In this document: piece by piece, positions 33,283 to 41,073 of the stretch
How the letters are laid out: each line of letters opens with the position of its first letter
How positions within the stretch are numbered: the first letter of the stretch is position 1
DNA from: Oscillospiraceae bacterium UBA4632
GTDB taxonomy: Bacteria; Bacillota; Clostridia; Oscillospirales; Oscillospiraceae
Direction: 5' to 3'
Length of the DNA: 45,383 nucleotides
Assembly: GCA_002405995.1 (NCBI GenBank)
Contig: DHMW01000075.1
Location: forward strand, 1 to 45,383
Notes under the pieces: generated by a model
What the model saw: the letters and a program-made list of their open reading frames with translations, nothing else
Databases searched by the model: none
Told to the model about the DNA's origin: nothing
Made by a program: the position numbers and the translations under genes

Positions 33283-33710
33283 ATGGACAGATCCTCCCCC
33301 TCCAGCCCTACAGGCAGCGGCATCCAGTGCGTGACCCGCGGGGCATCCCAGTCCGGATACTCCGGCACATACCAGCCTGCATCGTCGCCGCAGTAAGCAG
33401 CGATATGCAAGGCTCCGATCAACTCAATGTTCTGCATCGGCCGCCCAAACACAACGGCAAGAACATCATCGCTGCCCTCCGGCAGCCGTTCCGTCACCGG
33501 GATCCACTTCTGCCGCGCCTGCAGCACGGCGATCTCCTCGGCGTACCGCGCGCAGCGGTCAGTCATCTTCTCAATCAAATCCGCAGCTTCCCGCAGGATC
33601 CGGCATCCGTGGATGCTGCAATTGTGTTCACGCCCGCACCCCAAACAGACCAGCGAACCGGTTTGAACCTTCATGCGGCGCAGCATCGTCAAGATTTCAT
33701 CATTTCTCAT
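33279..33710 (-). CDS. DUF551 domain protein
   Basis: The 143-residue protein has an N-terminal cysteine cluster (LVCLGCGREHNCSIHGC) before a helix. The DUF551 signature follows (WIPVTERLPEGSDDVLAVVF ... APRVTHWMPLP) at about 68-135. DUF551 proteins are common in phages and their function is unknown. It is coupled to the PcfJ gene by ATGA. Confidence 0.85.
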   Translation of the reverse strand: MRNDEILTMLRRMKVQTGSLVCLGCGREHNCSIHGCRILREAADLIEKMTDRCARYAEEIAVLQARQKWIPVTERLPEGSDDVLAVVFGRPMQNIELIGALHIAAYCGDDAGWYVPEYPDWDAPRVTHWMPLPVGLEGEDLSI

Positions 33711-35560
33711 GCGCCCTTCCTCGCTTTCTTTTTCTCACTGTTCGCTTCCGCGAACTTTTTACGCTGTTCCTCTAAAAACCACGGCGTCAGCACCTCACGC
33801 TCCCACCTGTCGCAGAAGTCACGCACCTTCTGCGGGATGCTGTGCGTGTATTGCTTGCGCTCGCCGTGGTGCTCGTTGCCGTAGCCGTGCAGCTGGATCT
33901 CCTTCGGCCGCGGCGTCGTCAGGTCGATGTTCAGCGTGTAATAGCTGCGCTCCGGTCTGCGGTAGTGCCGCACGAAGAAGATCGGCTTGCCGCTGCAATG
34001 TGTTTTGCCGTAGGTGCCCACGCAGTGGCGCAGGGTCTTTCCTTCGTCGATCAGCTCCTGCTCCTCCTGCGGGATGCGGATGCAGAGCTCGCCGTCCGTC
34101 CACTCCAGCGCCTTGAGTCGGATATAGACCGGCGTGAAGTCTGCCGAGCGGTACTTGACGCCCTCATGCACCGCGTACATCTCCATCACGCGGTCATGCG
34201 CCGCCTGCAGGTCGCGCGGCCACAGCGTTTCGTTTCCGTCCGCCAACCACAGCGCCCGCAGCACGCGCCGGTAGTCCAGCAGCAGCTGCACGCCGCCCTT
34301 CAAGCGCTTCTGCTTTTCAAAGTATTTCACTACATGTGCGGGGTGCAGATCGGTTTCGACGGCCTGATAGGCGCCCAGCAGCTTCTCCATGTCGTTCAAG
34401 CCGATCTTGCCGACCTCCTGTACAAATTGCAGCGCGTCCGCGCCCTTTACGAGCTTCCGGTAGCTCGCCCAGCACCGCACGGTATTTTCGCTCCACTTCT
34501 TCCCGCGCACCGCGCGGAAGGCCTCCTTGCTCATGCCGAGCATCCGGTGCGGCTTTGTCTCGCTCCAATCGACCCAGGGGATCTCAGGCGCGTCGCGCAG
34601 CATGGAATAGTTACCGCATGTGTCCAAATACTCGTCGATGCTCTGCGTCACCGCCACATCAAAGCCGCTGCGCATCAGATTTTCCACCTGCGGGTGCTTG
34701 CGCCAGACGTGCAGGTATGCCCCTGGCCAGCGGCCGCCGATGCCGATGTATTTGTCCAGCGCCGTTTTCTCGCCCGTCGTTCCGCCCAGCTCAGGACCGT
34801 AGGTGCATGTCCATCCGCCGACCTGCCGTCCGTTTACAGCGCCGTAACAGTAATAGGGCTGCTGCATCGGGTCGCAGCTCTGCTTGCACGGTTTCCATGT
34901 CACGTCGCGCACATCTCCACTGCGATGCACCGCGCGGAAGCGCCGCAGCACGCCGCAACGATCCACGATCAGCGCCGCGTGCGGCGAAAAGGTCACGGTG
35001 TCAACGCCGGTATCGTCCTGATACCGCGCCACCATCCAGTAGAGCACCGCAAGATAACCGTCAATATTCAGCGTTTCGGCCTGCAGCACCTGATGCGTGC
35101 GGCCCTGCCGCAGCTTGTTCCGCCGCGTCACAACCACACTCTGCCAGCAGCGCGGGCAGCAGACCGTCTCGTCGTCGAAGAAGATCTGCGCATCGTCGTC
35201 ACCCTTGTCAACGTAACCCTCGTAGATCTGCCCATCCTCGCCCTGCCGCAAAATGATGCCGCTCGTGCCGCCGTCGCTGACATAGCCTGCGAAAAACTCT
35301 TCTCCGCAGTTTGAGCAGGTGCAGCGTGCGCCCCAGCGCCGCTTCCGCGACTTCTCCCAGCGTGCCCAATCCTCGGGGCACATTGTCTGCGCAACGTCGT
35401 CCGAGGTCTCCACGCTCTCGCGGCGGTAGAGCATCAGCCCATCGCCCAGCTCGCCGTCGTCATAGACTGCGCTCAGCACATCCTGCTGCAGATCTCCGCA
35501 CGGCTGGAGCGGCAGCATGTCCGCCAGCTCCTGCCACCCGGCGTCCATGCGGCGGCTCAT
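33707..35560 (-). CDS. PcfJ-like protein
   Basis: The 617-residue protein has an N-terminal zinc ribbon (CTCSNCGEEFFAGYV ... CCPRCWQSVVV). The C-terminal PcfJ core follows: ELIDEGKTLRHCVGTYGKTHCSGKPIFFVRHYRRPERSYYTLNID, then QLHGYGNEHHGERKQYTHSIPQKVRDFCDRW. PcfJ was named from the pCF10 conjugative plasmid and also occurs in many Firmicutes phages; its biochemical role is unknown. It forms a pair with the PcfK-like gene (ATGA overlap). Confidence 0.88.
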   Translation of the reverse strand: MSRRMDAGWQELADMLPLQPCGDLQQDVLSAVYDDGELGDGLMLYRRESVETSDDVAQTMCPEDWARWEKSRKRRWGARCTCSNCGEEFFAGYVSDGGTSGIILRQGEDGQIYEGYVDKGDDDAQIFFDDETVCCPRCWQSVVVTRRNKLRQGRTHQVLQAETLNIDGYLAVLYWMVARYQDDTGVDTVTFSPHAALIVDRCGVLRRFRAVHRSGDVRDVTWKPCKQSCDPMQQPYYCYGAVNGRQVGGWTCTYGPELGGTTGEKTALDKYIGIGGRWPGAYLHVWRKHPQVENLMRSGFDVAVTQSIDEYLDTCGNYSMLRDAPEIPWVDWSETKPHRMLGMSKEAFRAVRGKKWSENTVRCWASYRKLVKGADALQFVQEVGKIGLNDMEKLLGAYQAVETDLHPAHVVKYFEKQKRLKGGVQLLLDYRRVLRALWLADGNETLWPRDLQAAHDRVMEMYAVHEGVKYRSADFTPVYIRLKALEWTDGELCIRIPQEEQELIDEGKTLRHCVGTYGKTHCSGKPIFFVRHYRRPERSYYTLNIDLTTPRPKEIQLHGYGNEHHGERKQYTHSIPQKVRDFCDRWEREVLTPWFLEEQRKKFAEANSEKKKARKGA

Positions 35561-35904
35561 AGAAAGTCCGCAAGGTCCACGACCTTGCGCCTCTCCGCCC
35601 GCGGCGCTGAGGCTGTGCCGTGTCTCGGCAGGCCGAAAAACTCACGCAGAACGTCTTCCGCCTCCGCAGGCGTCACGCACCCGCAGCTGCCGACCTTGTT
35701 CCTTTTGGCCCGCTCGGCGATTTTCTTCTCCGCTGCCGCGAGTGTCATCTCCTTGTTCTGCGTCAGGTCCGTCAGCAGCAGCGCCGCCGCGGCCTCGTCG
35801 CCGCGGATCATGTCCTTCAGCTGCTCGCCCACCATCCACACCGCCGTGCGCTCCTTGGGCTGCTGGCTCTCAATGGCGGCGATGGCGTCTTGAATCACAC
35901 TCAT
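35557..35904 (-). CDS. PcfK-like protein
   Basis: The protein has 115 residues from ATG 35904, which overlaps the DUF3102 stop. AVWMVGEQLKDMIRGDEAAAALLLTDL, MTLAAAEKKIAERAKRNKVGSCGCVTPAEAEDVLREFFGLP fits the PcfK family. It always travels with PcfJ in plasmids and phages. Function unknown. Confidence 0.85.
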   Translation of the reverse strand: MSVIQDAIAAIESQQPKERTAVWMVGEQLKDMIRGDEAAAALLLTDLTQNKEMTLAAAEKKIAERAKRNKVGSCGCVTPAEAEDVLREFFGLPRHGTASAPRAERRKVVDLADFL

Positions 35905-36899
35905 TCCGCGCACCCCCTCACGTTTTCCGCAAGCGCCAGCAGAGCCTTCCTCAGCTTTTCAGCAAGCTCATCATCGCCGCGGTTGCGGACCCTGATGTAC
36001 AGGCCGTGCAGCTTGTTGATGTCCTCCTGCGCCTGCCCGAAAGCAACATCAAAGACGACCAGGTCTTTATCCTTCGACATTTGCGCCCGCTTCTCATTTC
36101 TCTCGGCGCTCTCAAGTCTGGCGCGCAGCTCGGCAAGCTCATCTTCCAGCTTTTTCCGCGCATCCTCCAGCTTTTTCCCATCATCGACTGCCCGGTCCAG
36201 CTTGCGCTGCATCGCCGCCGTTGCCTCGGCGCGTGCCGCGTCAATCTTCTCCTGGTCCACGCTCATCACTGCGACCTCGACCGGCTTGTCCTTCAGCGCC
36301 TTCAGCTCTTTCCGGAGTGCGGCGATCTCTTTCTCCTGCCTATCTCCGGACGCAACGCTGTCGGCATGGAGCCTCTTGAGCGCTGCCATATCCGCCTCCA
36401 TCTTCACGCGCGCATCCTCTGCCGCCCGCTTTTCGGCAAGCGCCGCCTCGCGGTCGGCGATCGCCTTCTGAAGCTCGCGCGAGGTCATGTCAACGACGCT
36501 TTTCTCCTCGCCGTCCACGACATGATTTTCCGCGAGGAAGGATTCCCGCTCATCGACCGGCAGGGACAGCACGAGCAGCGCCTTCGCGGCGCCCAAATCC
36601 GCAAGCGCTTGCGGATTTGACCACTCCCGCGCAAGCCGCATCAGGTTCTGCGCGGTGCGCTCCGAATAATTCACGTTCTCCGTCAGCCAGCTCCGCCACT
36701 GTCCATGCTCCAGCATGGCCTTCGCCTCGATCAGCCTCTGCCCGATACCGAGGACGGCCTCGCCGCCCACGCGCTGAAGGTGCAGGATCTCGCCCGTGAT
36801 CGTCTCGACCGTACGAGGCCCGTGCTGCTCCGGCAATGCAGCATCCGGCATTTCTGCCGGCGCAAGGAACTCGCTCATGTCAAACTTGCCTTTAGCCAT
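35901..36899 (-). CDS. DUF3102 domain protein with long coiled coil
   Basis: The 332-residue protein has DUF3102 at about 30-105 (LGIGQRLIEAKAMLEHGQWRSWLTENVNYSERTAQNLMRLA), which resembles the DNA-binding part of some plasmid and phage partition or replication proteins. A coiled coil follows from about 140 to 290. It overlaps parA by 8 bp, so it could be the ParA partner in this phage, although it is not a standard ParB. Confidence 0.82.
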   Translation of the reverse strand: MAKGKFDMSEFLAPAEMPDAALPEQHGPRTVETITGEILHLQRVGGEAVLGIGQRLIEAKAMLEHGQWRSWLTENVNYSERTAQNLMRLAREWSNPQALADLGAAKALLVLSLPVDERESFLAENHVVDGEEKSVVDMTSRELQKAIADREAALAEKRAAEDARVKMEADMAALKRLHADSVASGDRQEKEIAALRKELKALKDKPVEVAVMSVDQEKIDAARAEATAAMQRKLDRAVDDGKKLEDARKKLEDELAELRARLESAERNEKRAQMSKDKDLVVFDVAFGQAQEDINKLHGLYIRVRNRGDDELAEKLRKALLALAENVRGCAE

Positions 36900-37677
36900 T
36901 GCTCGCGCCTCCTTTGTTCAGATACTCCTGTGTAAAAGCGCGGTAGGCGAGCGTCGCCGCGTCCTTCGGCGCGTAGCCTCTCAGCGTCTTGCTCGCGTTG
37001 AGGTTGGACATGCTTGCCGGAACAGCTGCGCGCAGCGGGATCTCCGCGCGGAATGCCGGAATGCCGCTCGCACGCAGCGCATCCTCCGCAGCATCCTGAA
37101 CGCGGGTGGCGCGCCGCTTCGTGACGAGCGACCCGGCAACGCGCAGCCGCGGATTGACCGTCCGCATATTGGCGACCTGGCTGCGGATCTCACCCGCACC
37201 GTGGAGCGAAAAGCCCTCCAGTTCGACCGGGATGATGATCTCATCCGCGGCGCACAGCGCCGCGACCGTGGCGGCGTTGTAAGCCGTCGGGCAGTCGATC
37301 AGGATATAGTCCACCTCGCCGTCTTCCGCGACGGCAAGGCAAAAGTCGCTCAACCCGCCACGCGCCAATCGCTCGCCGGTCAGGGCGGCAATATCCGCCT
37401 TTGGCAGCTCCGCGCTGGCCGGGATGATCTCCACGCCCTCGATCGGTGTCGGCTGCGCCAGCTCGTCCCAGCACCCGCCCGTCTCTCCGGTCAGGATCTC
37501 GTAGGTCGTGCCGCCCTGCATCGTGTCCGCGCCGAAGATGTCGCTCAGATTGCATTGCCCGTCCGCGTCCATCACAACGACGCGCTTGCCGGCAGCCGCC
37601 AGCTCGGCGGCAAAGTTGATGGTTGTGGCGGTCTTCCCGACGCCGCCCTTGTAGTTCATGATCGCAATCGTTTTCAT
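36892..37677 (-). CDS. ParA-family ATPase
   Basis: The 261-residue protein has the deviant Walker A YKGGVGKTATT (9-19), Walker A' VVVMDADGQCNLSDIFG (33-49) and Walker B VDYILIDCPTAYN. ParA proteins segregate plasmids or place complexes on the nucleoid. The ribosome site is AGGAGGAC. No canonical parB follows; DUF3102 is the nearest candidate partner and the ParB-fusion gene is 6 kb away. Confidence 0.93.
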   Translation of the reverse strand: MKTIAIMNYKGGVGKTATTINFAAELAAAGKRVVVMDADGQCNLSDIFGADTMQGGTTYEILTGETGGCWDELAQPTPIEGVEIIPASAELPKADIAALTGERLARGGLSDFCLAVAEDGEVDYILIDCPTAYNAATVAALCAADEIIIPVELEGFSLHGAGEIRSQVANMRTVNPRLRVAGSLVTKRRATRVQDAAEDALRASGIPAFRAEIPLRAAVPASMSNLNASKTLRGYAPKDAATLAYRAFTQEYLNKGGASNG

Positions 37678-37689
37678 TTCGTCCTCCTG

Positions 37690-37881
37690 TCATTTCATGC
37701 GCCGCAGGCGAGCAGCCGCGGCGCGCTGGTAATCGTCCGCGTCCTTGTACTCCTGCTTTGCGGCTTTGATTTTATTTTTCTCCGCCTCTGCGGCGGCCTT
37801 CCATGCGAGGTAGCGCTCGCAGGTGCTATGGCACCCGGCGCGTCGCTCCGCGCACTTAAAGCAGCACCTGTTTCTCTCGAT
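37690..37881 (-). CDS. Small Cys-rich phage protein, apparent ATC start
   Basis: The 63-residue frame IERNRCCFKCAERRAGCHSTCERYLAWKAA has the CxxC...CHSTCE pattern of small Clostridia phage proteins, and then a helical basic tail. A strong GGGGAGG site is 9-10 bases upstream of ATC (37881-37879), but no ATG, GTG or TTG exists at the right place. The only upstream ATG (38016) lies inside the neighbouring gene. Either a rare ATC start is used or the start codon has mutated. Confidence 0.6.
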   Translation of the reverse strand: MERNRCCFKCAERRAGCHSTCERYLAWKAAAEAEKNKIKAAKQEYKDADDYQRAAAARLRRMK

Positions 37882-37897
37882 GACTTGCCGCCTCCCC

Positions 37898-38092
37898 TCA
37901 GAACTTGAAGCACTCGCGCAGGATGTAGCCGAAGACGAGCGCCTCTGCCAGGAAGAACCTGTGCGCCTCGTTGATGTAGACGACCTTTCCGTGCACAGGG
38001 TGCTTCCCCCGGGCACTCTTCCAGTCCTCCGTGTCGTCTACGTTCCGGTACGCGCACGGCGTCCACGTGACCCGCTGTCCGATGTATGGCAT
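37898..38092 (-). CDS. Small phage protein (unknown)
   Basis: The 64-residue protein (MPYIGQRVTWTPCAYRNVDDTEDWKSARGKHPVHGKVVYINEAHRFFLAEA) has a good AAAGGAGAG site. The beta-rich SH3-like pattern (GKVVYINEAHRFFLAE) recurs in small Firmicutes phage proteins near replication genes. Function unknown. Confidence 0.75.
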   Translation of the reverse strand: MPYIGQRVTWTPCAYRNVDDTEDWKSARGKHPVHGKVVYINEAHRFFLAEALVFGYILRECFKF

Positions 38093-38107
38093 TTTTTCTC
38101 TCCTTTC

Positions 38108-39460
38108 TCAGCGGCGCTTTGCGCCGCTCATGCGGTCGTTGCGCGCGTTGCGCTCTATGATCCGCTGATCCTCGGCGCGCTCGCGCGCCGACTCCATTGT
38201 CATAGGCGTGAAGGTCTGCTTGTCGCCGTCGAACCAGAGCAGCATGCGCAGCAGCAGCCCCTCCTTGTTTTTCACGATCCGCAAAAAGCGGGACTTCGCA
38301 GGGTCATAATCGCCGCCCGCGACCGGGCGGTAGATCATGAAGATCATGTCCGCGTCCTGCTCCAGCTGCCCGGACTCCTTCAGGTCGCTCATGCGCGGCT
38401 CATTTTGCTGCGGCTTGTTCGTTTTCCTCTGCACGGCCGGACGATCCTCGCGGATGAGCTGCGCCAGCTCGATCACGAGCTTCTTCCGGCTCTGGGCGAA
38501 GGCATGCAGCTCGCGGGAAATCTCTGCGACCTGCTCGCTGCGCATGGGATTAGCCGTGCTCGGCCGGATGAGCTGGACGTAGTCGATGAAGATCACGTCG
38601 AACTCATAGGCCTCGGCGGCGCTCGTGATATCGCTGACGCTCCAGCCGGCCGCCTCGATCAGCGTGAATTTAAGACCGGCATTCTCGGCGCTTCTGGCGG
38701 CGAACCGCTCCCAGTCCTTGTCCGTCAGCTCGCGGCGCTTGATCGCCGTGAAGCTGATATCGTTCAGCATGGCGATCGCGCGGTCGGTGACCTTGCGATG
38801 GTCGGTCTCGAGGGAGAAAAAGCCCACGCGCCACTCCCGCGCCATCCGCATCGCCATCTGCAGCGCGAGCGCCGTCTTTCCGGCGCTGGGGTATCCGCCG
38901 ATGACGACCACGTCGCCCGGCTGCGTGTAGGTCCCCTCGTCCACCTCGGCGAGACCATAGCGGACATAGCGCAGCGGCGCTTTGTCCGTCTGCCGGGCGG
39001 CAAAGTCCCGGATCATGTCCTCCATCGTGTAGGCTGCGATCTGCCGCCCGCCGTTCAGCTCCTGCTGGATCCCGGCAGCCAGCTCGCGCCCCTCCTGCGC
39101 CGTGACCGCCGACATGATCTGCATCGCAAGGATCTGCATGCGCCGCAGGCTGGCCTGCTCCGCCATTCTGCCGGCATCCTCGCGCCAGTGAGCGCTCGTT
39201 GTCGTGATCTGGTAAAGCTGCGTGAGGTAATCGGTCGAGTCTTTGCCGATCCTGTCGCGGATGCTGACGGCTGTCACTGACTCCGCCCGAAGGTACAGCT
39301 CTCGCGCCGCGCGGAAGATCTTCCGGTTGATCTCAATGCCGAAGTCCCGCTCGCGGACAGTGAACAGCACGTCCTTGACGATATCCGGGTCGATCAGCAG
39401 CGCGCCGATCACAGCAGTCTCAGCCTCAAGCCCCGGCTGCTGCTTTGCCGCCTGCCCCAT
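38108..39460 (-). CDS. dnaB: Replicative DNA helicase, DnaB type
   Basis: The 450-residue protein has the N-terminal DnaB domain (1 to about 100, LEAETAVIGALLIDPDIVKDV), Walker A GGYPSAGKTAL (188-198) and Walker B FDVIFIDYVQLI (287-298). It unwinds phage DNA at the fork. It overlaps the initiator gene by one base (TGATG), so initiator and helicase are made together, as in many phages that carry an initiator-helicase pair. Confidence 0.95.
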   Translation of the reverse strand: MGQAAKQQPGLEAETAVIGALLIDPDIVKDVLFTVRERDFGIEINRKIFRAARELYLRAESVTAVSIRDRIGKDSTDYLTQLYQITTTSAHWREDAGRMAEQASLRRMQILAMQIMSAVTAQEGRELAAGIQQELNGGRQIAAYTMEDMIRDFAARQTDKAPLRYVRYGLAEVDEGTYTQPGDVVVIGGYPSAGKTALALQMAMRMAREWRVGFFSLETDHRKVTDRAIAMLNDISFTAIKRRELTDKDWERFAARSAENAGLKFTLIEAAGWSVSDITSAAEAYEFDVIFIDYVQLIRPSTANPMRSEQVAEISRELHAFAQSRKKLVIELAQLIREDRPAVQRKTNKPQQNEPRMSDLKESGQLEQDADMIFMIYRPVAGGDYDPAKSRFLRIVKNKEGLLLRMLLWFDGDKQTFTPMTMESARERAEDQRIIERNARNDRMSGAKRR

Positions 39461-40242
39461 CAGCTCACCCCCCAGCCGAACTGCACCGGCGCATCAGGCT
39501 CCGCTCGCGCAGCCGGCAGCTCGTCCGGCTTGAGCTCGTAGACGGTCAGCCAGTTCATGCTCGTCGCCTTATCCAGCAGCGCAAGCTTCACCTCGCGCCT
39601 GCCGCCGGACAGCTCGTCCAGCCTACGCAGGATGCCGTTGAGTGCGCGCTCGGTCTTCACCGCCTTCTTGCGATCGACCTTGGCGCGGTTTTCCAGCAGC
39701 CCCACGATCGCGTCCCGCAGCTCCCCATCCTCGCCGCAGTATTCCGCGACATGTTCCGCGATCTCGGAGGGGACTATAGGGGGCTTATTATTATTATTTT
39801 CTCTTTTCTTTTTTCTCTCCTCATTTTTGAGGATACCGTCTCCTCGTTTTTGGGGAGAGGGTGTCCTCGTTTCTGAGGAGAGGGTATCCTCATTTTTGAG
39901 GATACCCCCCACCAGGCTGCGTGCACTGCGGACGATCGGGTAGATGTTGCGCCGCTTCCCGCCCGTTACCGTCTTGTCAAGAAGGATTTCCGTCTCAACA
40001 TGTCCACGCTCTTCCAACTGCGCGATCAGTGGCGTGACACGCTTGGCGCTCAGACCGACATCTTCAGCCAGCGTGTCGTTGGTCGCCCAACAAAAGCCGA
40101 ACTTGCCCGACCTCCATGTGATGACGCCGTACAGCAGCTTTGCACTCGCCGAGAGCTGTGTGTCCAGCATCACGACGGATGGGATCACGGCAAACATACC
40201 GCCGCCCCTGCGATTCTCTCGCAATATCTCATCCCGAGTCAT
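39460..40242 (-). CDS. Phage replication initiator (winged helix) carrying iterons
   Basis: The protein has 260 residues from MTRDEILREN at 40242. The N-terminal winged helix (SASAKLLYGVITWRSGKFGFCWATNDTLAEDVGLSAKRVTPLIAQLEERGHVE) is of the replication-initiator type. A low-complexity linker (about 112-150) is coded by four 23-bp repeats, and the C-terminal helical domain (about 160-225) would contact DnaB. The layout is like lambda O: N-terminal DNA binding, origin inside the gene, C-terminal helicase contact. Confidence 0.85.
   Translation of the reverse strand: MTRDEILRENRRGGGMFAVIPSVVMLDTQLSASAKLLYGVITWRSGKFGFCWATNDTLAEDVGLSAKRVTPLIAQLEERGHVETEILLDKTVTGGKRRNIYPIVRSARSLVGGILKNEDTLSSETRTPSPQKRGDGILKNEERKKKRENNNNKPPIVPSEIAEHVAEYCGEDGELRDAIVGLLENRAKVDRKKAVKTERALNGILRRLDELSGGRREVKLALLDKATSMNWLTVYELKPDELPAARAEPDAPVQFGWGVS
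39819..39910. repeat. Four 23-bp iterons, probable replication origin
   Basis: Contiguous units start at 39819, 39842, 39865 and 39888 with CCTC(A/G)TTT(T/C)TG(A/G)GG; three units hold an inverted repeat CCTC-N6-GAGG. Next to them at about 39785-39818 is an AT-rich pyrimidine/purine tract (ATTATTATTATTTTCTC). This matches the iterons plus AT-rich region of a lambda-type origin. Confidence 0.8.
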
Positions 40243-40373
40243 CTCTGCACCCCCTGCTTCACGGGCGTGAGTGTGGCGCTCTCGCAGCAGCTCAGGAGCC
40301 GCTCGCACAGCTCGACGTAGTCAGCCGCGCGCGCCTCGTCGTCAAGGCGTCGGTCTTCTTTTTCTCTTGCCAT
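40239..40373 (-). CDS. Small phage protein of 44 residues (unknown)
   Basis: It reads MAREKEDRRLDDEARAADYVELCERLLSCC and ends GVQR. GGAGGAAG lies about 9 bases before the ATG, and its stop overlaps the initiator start (ATGA). It is helical and charged. Translational coupling to the initiator suggests a control role, but no family is recognised. Confidence 0.6.
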   Translation of the reverse strand: MAREKEDRRLDDEARAADYVELCERLLSCCESATLTPVKQGVQR

Positions 40374-40470
40374 TCGGTCTTCCTCCCTCCAAGTATTCGA
40401 TCACGCGCAGGATCCACGCCGACACCGTTCCGGCGCCGACGATCGTCAACATAAGCGGCCATCCGGTCAT
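40342..40470 (-). CDS. Small single-span membrane protein of 42 residues
   Basis: MTGWPLMLTIVGAGTVSAWILRVIEYLEGG gives one membrane helix, followed by a basic tail (RPNGKRKRRPTP). Its ATG overlaps the stop of the XRE gene (ATGA) and AAGGGGG lies upstream. It overlaps the following small gene by 32 bp. Function unknown. Confidence 0.55.
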   Translation of the reverse strand: MTGWPLMLTIVGAGTVSAWILRVIEYLEGGRPNGKRKRRPTP

Positions 40471-41042
40471 CGGGCATACACCCCCTTGGACAAAATGGGG
40501 CTTGCATTTCCGCGCGAATGTGCTATACTGTTTATGCAATCGTTTTCAGAGTTGAACCTCTGAGACACCGAACGCTTCGACGCGCCAACGTCGGGGCGTT
40601 CTTTTTTTGTGTCCGCGGAGTAGATCACCTGATAGGCCGCAGCAATGGTCTCGCGCAGCTCGGTGACGATGGCGTCGAACTCCGGGCGCTCGCTCTCGTC
40701 GATCACGCCGTCCTCGGCGATGCGGAGCAGTCCGCCGACGATCCGGTCGGTCGCCTCCCGCAGCCGGTTGGTCAGCGCGATCGTCGCCACCGGGAGCGGT
40801 TTCGCCTCGACCTTCGGAAGCACACCAAGCCTGTCCGTCGCGCGGCTATGCTCCAGCGCGAGCCACGGCAGATTGTAGACCTCGACCATCCGCGCGACCA
40901 CGTCGTCCGGCGGCACGCGCCGTCCGCTCTCATATTGTTTCAGACTTTCGCTCGAAAGTCCAAGCCGTTCGGCTGCCTGTTCCTGCGTGAAATAGGTAGC
41001 CTTTCTTGCCCTTTGATACAAATTCGGGTATTCGGGATGCAT
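40467..41042 (-). CDS. XRE-family regulator in the early operon
   Basis: The 191-residue protein has an HTH at about 10-65 (YQRARKATYFTQEQAAERLGLSSESLKQYESGRRVPPDDVVARM), then a helical region (TNRLREATDRIVGGLLRIAEDGVIDESERPEFDAIVTELRETI). The last ~45 residues are encoded across the antisense small RNA and its terminator, so their sequence is partly set by that RNA. It lies in the lytic direction and may control early-to-late switching. Confidence 0.82.
   Translation of the reverse strand: MHPEYPNLYQRARKATYFTQEQAAERLGLSSESLKQYESGRRVPPDDVVARMVEVYNLPWLALEHSRATDRLGVLPKVEAKPLPVATIALTNRLREATDRIVGGLLRIAEDGVIDESERPEFDAIVTELRETIAAAYQVIYSADTKKERPDVGASKRSVSQRFNSENDCINSIAHSRGNASPILSKGVYAR
40502..40529 (+). 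promoter_or_regulatory. Promoter of the plus-strand phage small RNA
   Basis: TTGCAT (40502-40507), a 16-bp spacer and TATACT (40524-40529) within TGTGCTATACTG. It shares GGGCTTGCA and TGTGCTAT with the host tRNA-Pro promoter at 11827. Confidence 0.75.
40536..40608 (+). ncRNA. Phage small RNA, antisense to the XRE gene 3' end
   Basis: The transcript would be about 73 nt. It has hairpin 1 TCAGAG-TTGAAC-CTCTGA (40546-40563) and a strong terminator GAACGCTTCGACG / CGTCGGGGCGTTC (40570-40601, closed by G-T pairs in the middle), followed by seven T's. It has no reading frame of note. All parts of a free-standing RNA gene are there. Target and role are unknown; possible targets are the XRE mRNA it overlaps or other phage messages. 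Confidence 0.72.
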
Positions 41043-41073
41043 GGATAAATTCTCCTTTCTGTGCTATGGTTTT

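Noticed and set aside
37690..38016. ATG at 38016 as the start of the CHSTCE-type protein
   Set aside because: It would place 45 extra low-complexity residues across a neighbouring gene in another frame; the ribosome site lies near 37890 instead.
39819..39910. CRISPR array
   Set aside because: The 23-bp units are contiguous with no spacers and lie in frame inside an initiator gene; they are iterons.
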